NCBI GenBank assembly: GCA_025057735.1
Contig: JANWUU010000127.1
Location: 1 to 13,917 of the forward strand
Origin: Burkholderiaceae bacterium
GTDB lineage: Bacteria > Pseudomonadota > Gammaproteobacteria > Burkholderiales > Burkholderiaceae
Reading direction: 5' to 3'
DNA length: 13,917 bases
Below, one piece after another: positions 1 through 7,366 of this stretch. Positions within the stretch are counted from its first letter, which is position 1. Every line of letters starts with the position of its first letter. The translations under genes and the position numbers were made by a program. The notes below the pieces were generated by a model, which worked only from the letters and a program-made list of their open reading frames with translations, was not told the origin of the DNA and searched no databases.

Positions 1-1
1 C

Positions 2-247
2 ATCCAGATGAACACGCTGGAAAATGCGGTCGCATTTTTGCCGCTGCTGTGGCTGGCCGCCGTCTACGCGGGCCCGCGCTTGGCCGGCGCCGTCGGTTTG
101 ATCTGGCTGGCGGCACGCATCGGCTACGCGCTCGCGTACGCCCACGCGCCGGCGCGGCGCGGGCCGGGCTTCACGGTCGCGCTGGCGGCCGCCGTCGCGC
201 TGGGAGTGGCCGCCGGCATCGGCATGCTGCGCACGGCGCTGGCGTGA
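2..247 (+). CDS. MAPEG-family membrane protein, C-terminal part (cut by window edge)
   Basis: Partial gene. The frame is open to the left edge, and the first Met (base 8) lies inside the conserved core (IQMNTLENAVAFLPLLW), so the true start is probably upstream, outside the window. MAPEG proteins are small four-helix membrane proteins; eukaryotic members conjugate glutathione to lipophilic compounds, while most bacterial members have no assigned substrate. Visible here are the family-like QMNTLEN segment, a following hydrophobic helix, an R-x-G-Y-x-x-A-Y segment near the middle, and a final hydrophobic helix ending in LRTALA. About 80 residues are present of a usual 130 or so. Its TGA overlaps the GTG start of the downstream ABC exporter (GTGA), so the two are probably co-translated. 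The family assignment rests on pattern recognition; the substrate is unknown. Confidence 0.75.
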   Translation: MQMNTLENAVAFLPLLWLAAVYAGPRLAGAVGLIWLAARIGYALAYAHAPARRGPGFTVALAAAVALGVAAGIGMLRTALA

Positions 248-2028
248 AGGAAACGGCCAAAGTCGCCCGGTCGGTGCGGCCGCTGGCAGCGCTGGCGCCG
301 TTCCTGCGTCCCTACCGCACGCAGATCCTGCTCGCGCTCGTGTTTCTGCTGGCCGCGGCAGCCGCAACGCTGGCCGCGCCGTTTGCGGTCAAGCTGCTGG
401 TCGATCGGGGCCTTGCCGCGCCGGGGGCGCTGGCGCTGGAGCAGCGGCTGCTGCTGGTGCGGGAGTATTTCGCGCTGCTGTTCGCGGTGGCGGTGGCGCT
501 GGGCATTTTCACCGCCGCGCGCTTCTTCATGGTGACCTGGATCGGCGAGCGCGTCACGGCCGACCTGCGCCAGGCCGTCTACGCGCACGTGCTCACACAG
601 AGCCCGCAGTTCTTCGAGACGCTGAAGACCGGTGAGGTGCTGTCGCGCCTGACCACCGACACCACGGTGATCCAGACCGCCGTGGGTTCCAGCATCTCCA
701 TGGGCCTGCGCAATGCGGTGATCGGCGTCGGCGCCATCGCGATGCTGATCGCAACCAGCCCGCGGCTGATGCTGACGGTGCTGGCGATCATCGCGCTGGT
801 GGTGCTGCCGGCGATCGCCATTGGCCGGCGCGTGCGCAAGCTGTCGCGCGCCAGCCAGGACCGCATCGCCGATACGAGCAGCATCGCCGCCGAGGTCTTG
901 AACGCGATCCCGGTCGTGCAGAGCTTCGGGCAGGAGCAGGCCGAGGCCGCCCGCTTCCGCGCGGCGAACGAACGGGCCTTCGCCACGTCGGTGCGACGCA
1001 CCGGCACGCGGGCGGCGCTGACCGCGTTTGTGATCATCGGCGTGTTCGGCTCGCTGCTGTACGGTCTGTACGGCGGCGTGCAGGCGGTCTACGCGGGCGA
1101 CCTTTCGCCTGGCGCGCTGTCGCAGACGGCGCTGTACGTGGCGTTGCTCGCCGGCAGCGTCGCGGTGCTGGCCGAAGTGTGGGGCGATTTGCTGCGGGCC
1201 GCCGGCGCCACCGAGCGGCTGATGGAGCTGCTCGCCACGCGCACGCAGATCGTCGACCCGCCGCAGCCGCAGCCGCTGCCGCCGCCGCGCGGCGGGCTGC
1301 GGGTGGAATTCGCGCGCGTGCGCTTCGCCTATCCGTCGCGGCCCGATCATCCGGTGCTGCACGACCTCTCCTTTACGGTCGAGCCGGGGCAGACCGTCGC
1401 GCTGGTCGGCCCCTCCGGCGCGGGCAAGTCGACGGTGTTTCAATTGCTGCAGCGTTTCTATGAGATCGCCGACGGCGTCATCCGCATCGAGGGTGTCGAC
1501 CTGCGGGCGTTGCGGCTGTCGGACCTGCGCGCGCGCATCGCCGTGGTGCCGCAGGAGCCGGTGATCTTCTCCGGCACCGTGCTGGACAATATCCGCTACG
1601 GCCGTCCGCAGGCCGATGAGGCGGCGGTGCGTGCCGCCGCGCGCGCCGCGCACGTGGACGAATTCGTGCAGCGGCTGCCGGACGGCTACGCGACCTTCGT
1701 CGGCGAGCGCGGCGTGCGTCTGTCCGGCGGGCAGCGGCAGCGCATCGCCATCGCCCGCGCGATCCTGAAGGACGCGCCGCTGCTGCTGCTTGACGAAGCC
1801 ACCAGCAGCCTGGACGCCGAAAGCGAACGCGCGGTGCAGGCAGCGCTGGCCACCGCGATGCGGGATCGCACAACGATCGTCATCGCGCACCGCCTGGCCA
1901 CCGTGCAGGCGGCCGCCCGCATCTTCGTGCTGGAGCACGGGCGCATCGCGGAGGCCGGCACGCACGCCGAGCTGATCGCGCGCGGCGGCCTGTACGCACG
2001 GCTGGCGGCGCTGCAGTTCGCAACCTAG
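244..2028 (+). CDS. Fused ABC exporter (transmembrane + ATPase), MsbA/BmrA-like
   Basis: A 594-residue half-transporter, expected to act as a homodimer in the inner membrane and to expel a hydrophobic substrate (lipid or drug). The N-terminal part has about six hydrophobic helices (near residues 28-50, 76-97, 156-171, 174-194, 258-278, 293-313). The ATPase domain has Walker A GPSGAGKST at 389-397, the signature LSGGQ at 493-497, Walker B LLLLDE ending in D517/E518, a D-loop SSLD and the switch His at 549, so it looks fully active. The start chosen is GTG at 244, which overlaps the upstream TGA and gives the normal exporter length. The frame is open further upstream, but that extension would be a shadow of the MAPEG gene. 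No clear Shine-Dalgarno precedes the GTG, consistent with translational coupling. The substrate cannot be read from sequence; it could be an MsbA-like lipid flippase or a multidrug exporter. Confidence 0.93.
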   Translation: MKETAKVARSVRPLAALAPFLRPYRTQILLALVFLLAAAAATLAAPFAVKLLVDRGLAAPGALALEQRLLLVREYFALLFAVAVALGIFTAARFFMVTWIGERVTADLRQAVYAHVLTQSPQFFETLKTGEVLSRLTTDTTVIQTAVGSSISMGLRNAVIGVGAIAMLIATSPRLMLTVLAIIALVVLPAIAIGRRVRKLSRASQDRIADTSSIAAEVLNAIPVVQSFGQEQAEAARFRAANERAFATSVRRTGTRAALTAFVIIGVFGSLLYGLYGGVQAVYAGDLSPGALSQTALYVALLAGSVAVLAEVWGDLLRAAGATERLMELLATRTQIVDPPQPQPLPPPRGGLRVEFARVRFAYPSRPDHPVLHDLSFTVEPGQTVALVGPSGAGKSTVFQLLQRFYEIADGVIRIEGVDLRALRLSDLRARIAVVPQEPVIFSGTVLDNIRYGRPQADEAAVRAAARAAHVDEFVQRLPDGYATFVGERGVRLSGGQRQRIAIARAILKDAPLLLLDEATSSLDAESERAVQAALATAMRDRTTIVIAHRLATVQAAARIFVLEHGRIAEAGTHAELIARGGLYARLAALQFAT

Positions 2029-2040
2029 AGGAACGGGTCT

Positions 2041-3273
2041 ATGCCTGAGATGCTTCCACTTTCCGGTCTGCGCGTGGTCGAACTCACCCACATGGTGATG
2101 GGCCCGACCTGCGGCATGATCCTTGCCGATCTCGGTGCCGACGTGGTGAAGGTCGAACCGCCCGGCGGCGACAACACGCGGCGGCTGCTCGGCGCCGGCG
2201 CCGGCTTCTTCGCCAACTTCAATCGCAACAAGCGCAGCGTGGCGATCGATTACCGGGATCCGCGCGGCCGCGAGGTGGTGCTGAAACTGGCCGCGCGCGC
2301 CGACGTGTTCAGCGAGAACTTCAAGCCCGGCGCGATGGCCAAGCTTGGCTTCGACTACGGCTCGCTGGCGCGCCTGAATCCGCGCCTGATTTATGTGGCG
2401 CTGAAAGGTTTCCTGCCTGGCCCGTACGAGCAGCGCACCGCGCTCGACGAGGTGGTGCAGATGATGGGCGGCCTCGCCTACATGACCGGCCCGGAAGGGC
2501 GCCCGCTGCGGGCCGGCACAAGCGTCAACGACATCATGGGCGGTATGTTCGGAGCCCTGGGCGTGCTGGCGGCGCTGGTGCAGCGCGCGCAGACCGGCCG
2601 CGGGCAGGAAGTGCAGTCGGCGCTCTTCGAAAACAACGTGTTCCTGGTGTCGCAGCACATGCTGCAGTACGCCGTCACCGGCGCCGAGCCGGCGCCGATG
2701 CCGAACCGGCATTCGCCCTGGGGCATCTACGACGTCTTTACGGTCGCCGGCGGCGAGCAGATCTTCCTCGCCGTCGTCTCCGATACGCAGTGGCGCACGT
2801 TCTGCGAGGCGTTCGGCTTCGCCGACCTGCGCGATGCGCCCGAATTTGCCACCAACAACGACCGCGTGCGGGCGCGCGACCGCCTGCTGCCGCTGCTGCG
2901 CGAGCGGCTGGCCGCCCACCCGGCCGCACACATCGCCGCCGTGTTCGAGCAGCACGGCCTGCCGTATGCGCCGATCGTGCGGCCGCCGCAGTTATTCGAC
3001 GATCCGCACCTGAATGCGACCGGCGGGCTGGCCCCGATCACGATTCCCGCTGACGGCAGCGCCGCCGGGCGGCCGATCCAGACCCGGGTGCCGTTGCTGC
3101 CGCTCGCCATGTCCGGCGCGCGGCTGCCGGCGCGGCTGCCGCCACCCGCCCTCGGTGCGCACACCGAGGAGGTGCTGCGCGAGCTCGGCTACCGCGACGG
3201 CGAGATCGCCGAGCTGCGCAGCGCCGGGGTCATCGGACCGCGCCCGGCGGCTGCGCCCTCTTCACGATCCTGA
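2041..3273 (+). CDS. CaiB/BaiF (family III) CoA-transferase
   Basis: A 410-residue cytoplasmic enzyme of the formyl-CoA transferase/carnitine CoA-transferase family, which moves CoA between carboxylic acids through an enzyme-bound acyl anhydride. Family marks are the opening [38 protein letters not shown], then [23 protein letters not shown], and the segment around [16 protein letters not shown], where Asp164 aligns with the catalytic Asp169 of formyl-CoA transferase. The length is typical. The ATG at 2041 has a good Shine-Dalgarno (AGAGGAA at 2027-2033) that overlaps the stop of the ABC exporter, so the two are likely in one transcript. The acid substrate is not predictable. The gene converges with a 2-hydroxyacid oxidase 4 bases away, which makes a hydroxy- or oxo-acid substrate possible but unproven. 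Confidence 0.92.
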   Translation: MPEMLPLSGLRVVELTHMVMGPTCGMILADLGADVVKVEPPGGDNTRRLLGAGAGFFANFNRNKRSVAIDYRDPRGREVVLKLAARADVFSENFKPGAMAKLGFDYGSLARLNPRLIYVALKGFLPGPYEQRTALDEVVQMMGGLAYMTGPEGRPLRAGTSVNDIMGGMFGALGVLAALVQRAQTGRGQEVQSALFENNVFLVSQHMLQYAVTGAEPAPMPNRHSPWGIYDVFTVAGGEQIFLAVVSDTQWRTFCEAFGFADLRDAPEFATNNDRVRARDRLLPLLRERLAAHPAAHIAAVFEQHGLPYAPIVRPPQLFDDPHLNATGGLAPITIPADGSAAGRPIQTRVPLLPLAMSGARLPARLPPPALGAHTEEVLRELGYRDGEIAELRSAGVIGPRPAAAPSSRS

Positions 3274-3277
3274 CGCC

Positions 3278-4411
3278 TTAGGCGAGCACGCTGCGGTCCA
3301 CCTGCCGGATATCAGTGCGGCCGCAGAAAGCCATCGTCAGGTCGAGTTCGTTGCGGATGATCTGCAGGCAGCGCGTCACGCCGTCCTCGCCGAGCGCGCC
3401 CAGGCCGTAGAGAAACGCGCGCCCAATGAGCGTGCCCTTCGCGCCGAGCGCGATCGCCTTGAAGACGTCCTGCCCGGAGCGGATTCCCCCGTCCATCCAC
3501 ACCTCCAGCCGCGAGGCGACCGCATCGACGATCGCCGGCAGCGCGTCGATCGCCGCCGGCGCCCCGTCGAGCTGACGGCCGCCATGGTTGCTGACCACGA
3601 TCGCATCGGCCCCGCTGTCGGCCGCGATCCGTGCATCCTCCACGTCGAGGATCCCCTTCAGGATGAGCTTGCCGCCCCAGCAGCGCTTCACCCACTCGAC
3701 GTCGCGCCAGGACAGCGTCGGATCGAACTGCTGCGCGGTCCAGGCCGACAGCGACGTCATGTCGCTCACCCCCTGCACGTGGCCGACGATGTTGCCGAAC
3801 TGCCGCCGCCGCGTACCCAGCATCCGCCAGCACCAGCGCGGTTTGGTCGCCAGATTCAGCACGTTGCGCAGCGTCGGCTTCGGCGGCGCCGACAAGCCGT
3901 TTTTGATGTCCTTGTGCCGCTGGCCCAGCACCTGCAGGTCGAGGGTCAGCATCAGGGCCGAGCAGCGCGCCGCGCGCGCGCGCTCGATCAGCCGCTCGAC
4001 GAAAGCGCGATCGCGCATCACGTACAGTTGGAACCAGAACGGGCGGGTGGTGGCGGCTGCCACGTCCTCGATCGAGCAGATGCTCATCGTCGACAGCGTA
4101 AAGGGCACCCCGAACTTCTCCGCCGCGCGCGCCGCCAAGATTTCGCCGTCGGCGTGCTGCATGCCGGTCAGACCGGTGGGCGCCAGCGCCACTGGCATCG
4201 CCACCGGCTCTCCCAGCATCGTGCTTGCCACCGACCGGCGGCTGATGTCCACCGCCACGCGCTGCCGCAGCAGGTATTTGGTGAAGGCCGTCTCGTTGGC
4301 GCGGTACGTGCTCTCGGTCCACGAGCCGGAATCGGCATAGTCGTAAAACATGCGCGGCACGCGCTTCTTGGCCAGCTGCCGCAGATCCTCGATACAGGTG
4401 ACGACGGTCAT
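3278..4411 (-). CDS. FMN-dependent alpha-hydroxyacid oxidase/dehydrogenase (LldD family)
   Basis: A 377-residue enzyme that oxidises a 2-hydroxyacid such as L-lactate, glycolate or mandelate to the 2-oxoacid using FMN. The catalytic set known from plant glycolate oxidase is complete: Tyr25 (YDYADSGS), Tyr130 (FQLY), Asp158 (TLDLQVLG), Lys252 (LKGIL), and His276/Arg279 in SNHGGRQLD. The FMN-phosphate region DGGIRSGQDVFKAIALGAKGTLIGRAF is at 308-333. The ATG at 4409-4411 is preceded by a strong purine-rich ribosome-binding site (AGGAGAGGAGAA on the minus strand). The frame is open upstream, but the extra residues are arginine/alanine-rich and unlike the family. The electron acceptor (oxygen, quinone or cytochrome) is not evident. 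Membrane-associated LldD is a likely analogue, but residues 172-225 (the loop 4 region) have no strong hydrophobic run. It is divergent from the nucleoside transporter. Confidence 0.92.
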   Translation of the reverse strand: MTVVTCIEDLRQLAKKRVPRMFYDYADSGSWTESTYRANETAFTKYLLRQRVAVDISRRSVASTMLGEPVAMPVALAPTGLTGMQHADGEILAARAAEKFGVPFTLSTMSICSIEDVAAATTRPFWFQLYVMRDRAFVERLIERARAARCSALMLTLDLQVLGQRHKDIKNGLSAPPKPTLRNVLNLATKPRWCWRMLGTRRRQFGNIVGHVQGVSDMTSLSAWTAQQFDPTLSWRDVEWVKRCWGGKLILKGILDVEDARIAADSGADAIVVSNHGGRQLDGAPAAIDALPAIVDAVASRLEVWMDGGIRSGQDVFKAIALGAKGTLIGRAFLYGLGALGEDGVTRCLQIIRNELDLTMAFCGRTDIRQVDRSVLA

Positions 4412-4434
4412 CGGTTCTCCTCTCCTGCGCGGGG

Positions 4435-4454
4435 CGCAAGCGTAACGGCTTGCG
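4435..4454. repeat. Inverted repeat between divergent genes (possible operator)
   Basis: CGCAAGC, a 6-base spacer, then GCTTGCG: perfect 7-base arms. It lies in the short region between the hydroxyacid oxidase (start 4411) and the nucleoside transporter (probable start 4489). Its symmetry and position suit a binding site for a dimeric repressor, or a small hairpin in the transporter leader. No regulator gene is adjacent and the family is unknown. Confidence 0.4.
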
Positions 4455-4488
4455 GCCGCCGGGCGCATGCGGCACAGTGCGCGCCGCC

Positions 4489-5745
4489 ATGGCCACACCC
4501 ATGCAGACGCTGCACCAGCTGACCGGACTGGCCGCGCTGCTTGCGCTGTGCTGGGCGCTTTCGGAGAACCGGCGCGCGATCGCCTGGCGTCCGGTATGGT
4601 CTGGGCTGGCGCTCGCAGCGGCCCTGGCCCTTGCGCTGCTGAAGCTGCCGCCGCTGGCGCAGGCGCTCGATGCTGCCAACGAGGCGGCGAATGCCTTGGC
4701 GCGGGCCACCGAAGCCGGCACCGCTTTCGTCTTTGGCTATCTGGGTGGCGCACCGCTGCCGTTTGCAGAGACGGGGCCCGGATCGAGCTTTGTGCTCGCC
4801 ACCCGCGCGCTGCCGCTGGTGCTGGTGGTGGCGGCGCTTTCGGCCCTGCTGTTCCACTGGGGAGTGCTGCCAGCGATCGTGCGCGCCTTCGCCTGGTTGC
4901 TGGCGCGCACGGTCGGCATCGGCGGCGCGGTGGGCGTATCGGCCGCAGCCAACGTCTTCGTCGGCATGGTCGAGGCGCCGCTGGTCATCAGGCCGTACCT
5001 GGCGCGCCTGTCGCGCGGCGAGCTCTTTATCGTGATCAACTGCGGCATGGCCACCATCGCCGGCACTGTGCTCGTGCTGTACGCGACGCTGCTGGCGCCG
5101 ACCGTGCCAGGGGCCCTGTCGCACCTCCTGGTCGCCTCCTTCGTGGCAACACCCGTGGCGATCGCGGTGGCGGCCTTGCTGGTGCCGGGCGCGCGCTCCG
5201 ACGAAGCCCGCATCGTGCTGCCGCGCCAGGACGCTAACGCCATCGCCGCGATCACGCGCGGCACGCAGGAAGGCCTGCAGCTGCTGCTTAATATCATTGC
5301 GCTGCTCATCGTATTCGTCGCGCTGGTGGCCCTTGCCAACGCGGCGCTCGCGCTGCTGCCGCCCGTTGGCGGCGCGCCGTTGACGCTGGAGCGCATCTTC
5401 GGCTGGCTCTTCGCGCCGCTGGCGTGGGCGGTCGGTGTGCCGTGGAGCGAAGCGCTGACCGCGGGCAGCTTGCTCGGCAAGAAGACTGTATTGAACGAGT
5501 TCCTGGCGTACCTGGAACTTGCCCGCCTGCCGGAGCCCGCGCTATCGGCACGCAGCCGGCTGCTTATGACTTATGCGCTGTGCGGCTTCGCCAACTTCGG
5601 CAGCCTGGGCATCCTGCTGGGTGGACTCAGCGCCCTGCTGCCGGCGGACCGCCGGGGCGAGCTCGCCCAACTGGGTGTCAAGTCGATCGCCGCCGGGCTG
5701 CTGTCCACCTGCATGACTGCCGCGCTGGTGGGGCTCATGCTCTGA
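4489..5745 (+). CDS. Concentrative nucleoside transporter (CNT family)
   Basis: A 418-residue inner-membrane symporter expected to import nucleosides with H+ or Na+. The N-terminal part (LHQLTGLAALLALCWALSENRRAIAW) matches the family's first domain. The core follows as SAAANVFVGMVEAPLVIRPYL (EAPL at residues 162-165), then GMATIAGTVLVLY, NEFLAYLEL (Asn336) and the C-terminal CGFANFGSLGILLGG. Most CNTs read GQTEAPL or GQSEAPL in the first hairpin, where the Gln and Thr/Ser contact the base; here it reads GMVEAPL, so base selection may differ. The start is uncertain: ATG 4489 is chosen, ATG 4501 is equally possible, and TTG 4450 would extend it. None has a clear ribosome-binding site. The gene sits 51 bases before thyA, which suggests a role in nucleoside salvage. 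Confidence 0.9.
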   Translation: MATPMQTLHQLTGLAALLALCWALSENRRAIAWRPVWSGLALAAALALALLKLPPLAQALDAANEAANALARATEAGTAFVFGYLGGAPLPFAETGPGSSFVLATRALPLVLVVAALSALLFHWGVLPAIVRAFAWLLARTVGIGGAVGVSAAANVFVGMVEAPLVIRPYLARLSRGELFIVINCGMATIAGTVLVLYATLLAPTVPGALSHLLVASFVATPVAIAVAALLVPGARSDEARIVLPRQDANAIAAITRGTQEGLQLLLNIIALLIVFVALVALANAALALLPPVGGAPLTLERIFGWLFAPLAWAVGVPWSEALTAGSLLGKKTVLNEFLAYLELARLPEPALSARSRLLMTYALCGFANFGSLGILLGGLSALLPADRRGELAQLGVKSIAAGLLSTCMTAALVGLML

Positions 5746-5759
5746 ACGGCCGCGCCGCC

Positions 5760-5765
5760 TACAAT
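5760..5765 (+). promoter_or_regulatory. Candidate -10 element for thyA
   Basis: TACAAT in the 51-base gap between the nucleoside transporter and thyA, an otherwise GC-rich stretch. It matches the sigma-70 -10 consensus in five of six positions and would start transcription about 25 bases before the thyA ATG. No convincing -35 lies 16-18 bases upstream. It suggests thyA-folA can be expressed independently of the transporter. Confidence 0.45.
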
Positions 5766-5796
5766 CGCGCCGCCGTTTGCGCCTGCGAGCCTTTCC

Positions 5797-6591
5797 ATGC
5801 GTCAATACGAAGACTTCATGCGCCATGTGTTCGAGCATGGCGTCGACAAGCCCGACCGCACCGGTACCGGCACGCGCTCGGTCTTCGGCTACCAGATGCG
5901 CTTTCCGCTCGCCGAAGGCTTTCCGCTGATCACCACCAAGAAACTGCACATCCGCTCAATCGTCTATGAGCTGTTATGGTTCCTGCGCGGCGACTGCAAC
6001 GTGCGTTACCTGCGCGAACACGGCGTCACCATCTGGGACGAGTGGGCGCGCCCGGATGGCGATCTCGGTCCGATCTACGGCGTGCAATGGCGCTCCTGGC
6101 CCACCCCGGACGGCGGCAAGATCGACCAAATCGCGCAGGTGTTACAGCAAATCAAGACCAACCCGGACTCGCGTCGTTTGATCGTGTCCGCCTGGAACGT
6201 CGCGGAATTGCCCAAGATGGCGCTGCCGCCCTGCCATCTGCTCTTTCAGTTTTACGTCGCGCAGGGGCGTCTTTCGTGTTTGCTGTATCAGCGCAGCTGT
6301 GACGTTTTTCTCGGCGTGCCCTTCAACATCGCCTCCTACGCTCTGCTCACACACATGGTGGCGCAGCAGTGCGATCTTGAAGTCGGCGATTTCATCTGGA
6401 CTGGCGGTGACTGTCACATCTACGCCAACCATTTTGAGCAGGTCAAGCTGCAGCTTTCACGAGAACCTCGTCCATATCCCCGCCTGCGCATTGTGCGGAA
6501 ACCACCCTCGCTGTTCGAATACCGCTTCGAGGATTTCGTCTTCGAGGGCTACGACCCACACCCGCATATCCCGGCGCCGGTGGCGGTATGA
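5797..6591 (+). CDS. thyA: Thymidylate synthase
   Basis: Converts dUMP to dTMP using 5,10-methylenetetrahydrofolate as both methyl donor and reductant, releasing dihydrofolate. At 264 residues it has the same length as the E. coli enzyme and keeps its numbering: Arg21 (DRTGTGT), Arg126-Arg127 (SRR), catalytic Cys146 in LPPCH, Asp169 in QRSCD, Asn177 (PFNIASY), and His207/Tyr209 (CHIYANH). The start at 5797 gives the standard N-terminus [11 protein letters not shown]. The Shine-Dalgarno is weak (GAG at about -10). The last bases overlap the folA start as ATGA, so dihydrofolate is produced and recycled by translationally coupled products. Codons near the 3' end are slightly more AT-rich than in the neighbours, but nothing suggests transfer. 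Confidence 0.98.
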   Translation: MRQYEDFMRHVFEHGVDKPDRTGTGTRSVFGYQMRFPLAEGFPLITTKKLHIRSIVYELLWFLRGDCNVRYLREHGVTIWDEWARPDGDLGPIYGVQWRSWPTPDGGKIDQIAQVLQQIKTNPDSRRLIVSAWNVAELPKMALPPCHLLFQFYVAQGRLSCLLYQRSCDVFLGVPFNIASYALLTHMVAQQCDLEVGDFIWTGGDCHIYANHFEQVKLQLSREPRPYPRLRIVRKPPSLFEYRFEDFVFEGYDPHPHIPAPVAV

Positions 6592-7079
6592 AGCCGCGTG
6601 TCACGCTGATTGCCGCCGTGGCCCGCAAAGGCGTCATCGGCCGCGACGGCCGCATCCCCTGGCACGTTCCCGGTGACCTGCCGCGTTTTAAGCGCATCAC
6701 GCTAGGGCACCCGGTCATCATGGGTCGCCGCACCTGGGAATCGCTCGGGCGCCCGTTAGCCGGCCGGCGCAATCTTGTATTGTCGCGCACACCGGGTTTT
6801 GCACCCGCCGGCGCCGAGGTCTTTGCCTCGTTGGAGGCCGCGCTGGCCGCCTGCGCCGAAGCGCCCGAGGTGTTCGTCATCGGCGGCACCGAGGTCTACC
6901 GGGCCGCGCTGCCGGCGGCGCAGCGGCTGCTGCTGACCGAAATCGACGCCGATGTCGACGGCGATGCCTTTTTTCCCGACTTCGATCGCAGCGCCTGGCG
7001 CGAGACCGCGCGCGAGACGCACGCCGCAGGCGCGGACGCAGCGTTTCCGTACGCCTTCGTCACCTACGAGCGGCGCTAG
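6588..7079 (+). CDS. folA: Dihydrofolate reductase
   Basis: Reduces dihydrofolate to tetrahydrofolate with NADPH, completing the cycle opened by ThyA; it is the target of trimethoprim. It has 163 residues, a normal chromosomal length. Visible are [14 protein letters not shown] with Trp25 and the catalytic Asp30 (E. coli Asp27), the NADPH-binding run [16 protein letters not shown], Arg60 (E. coli Arg57, which binds the folate glutamate), VIGG at 97-100, and Thr117 in LTEID (E. coli Thr113). All key residues are kept, so nothing points to a resistance-type enzyme. The ATG overlaps the thyA stop by four bases (ATGA). The gene ends 4 bases from the stop of the convergent small membrane protein, with no terminator visible between them. 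Confidence 0.97.
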   Translation: MKPRVTLIAAVARKGVIGRDGRIPWHVPGDLPRFKRITLGHPVIMGRRTWESLGRPLAGRRNLVLSRTPGFAPAGAEVFASLEAALAACAEAPEVFVIGGTEVYRAALPAAQRLLLTEIDADVDGDAFFPDFDRSAWRETARETHAAGADAAFPYAFVTYERR

Positions 7080-7083
7080 GCGC

Positions 7084-7308
7084 TCAGCCGCGCAGCTGCC
7101 ACAAGCGCACGAGCTTCAGCAGCAGCACGGCAAGCGGGGCCGAATGCCAGAACAGGTCGAAGATATCGATCGGACGCGACAGCGCACCCTGCACGAGCAT
7201 GCGCAGTTTCTCGACCAGGTGCGGCTCCGGATAAAACGGCGCCAGCGCCATCCACAGCGCCACCAGGGCAATCAGCCACAGCGGAATCGGGTCCAGCCAG
7301 GCGAGCAT
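7084..7308 (-). CDS. Small conserved membrane protein of unknown function (74 aa)
   Basis: Not assigned a function. There are two hydrophobic segments, near residues 9-24 (LWLIALVALWMALAPF) and 55-68 (SAPLAVLLLKLVRL). They flank a polar loop with the motif PEPHLVEKLRMLVQGALSRPIDIFDLFWH. From memory, this loop (PEPH-x-x-EKL and RP-x-DIFD) is shared by proteins of about 70 residues in many Pseudomonas and Burkholderia-type genomes. Some of these carry the label 'RND transporter', which cannot be right for a protein of this size. The ATG at 7306-7308 follows a GC-rich stretch with no strong ribosome-binding site. It lies 58 bases after ettA on the same strand and may be read from the ettA transcript. 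It is tail-to-tail with folA. Confidence 0.78.
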   Translation of the reverse strand: MLAWLDPIPLWLIALVALWMALAPFYPEPHLVEKLRMLVQGALSRPIDIFDLFWHSAPLAVLLLKLVRLWQLRG

Positions 7309-7366
7309 CGCGCATTGTGTGGCACCGCCGCGGCACTGACTGTGACTGGCATCACCGCAGCTCGCC

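Noticed and set aside
124..2955. A 943-codon open frame on the minus strand opposite the ABC exporter and CoA-transferase
   Set aside because: It is rich in Arg, His, Gln and Ala with no recognisable domain, and it is antisense to two clear enzymes. Such frames are common in GC-rich DNA with strong third-position bias.
3014..4522. A 502-codon open frame on the plus strand opposite the hydroxyacid oxidase
   Set aside because: Composition is Arg/His/Pro-rich and low in complexity, and it overlaps well-defined genes on both strands. It is a shadow frame of the oxidase.
4409..4753. N-terminal extension of the hydroxyacid oxidase to base 4753
   Set aside because: The extra 114 residues have no family similarity and would overlap the nucleoside transporter. 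The internal ATG at 4409-4411 has a strong ribosome-binding site and gives the usual length.
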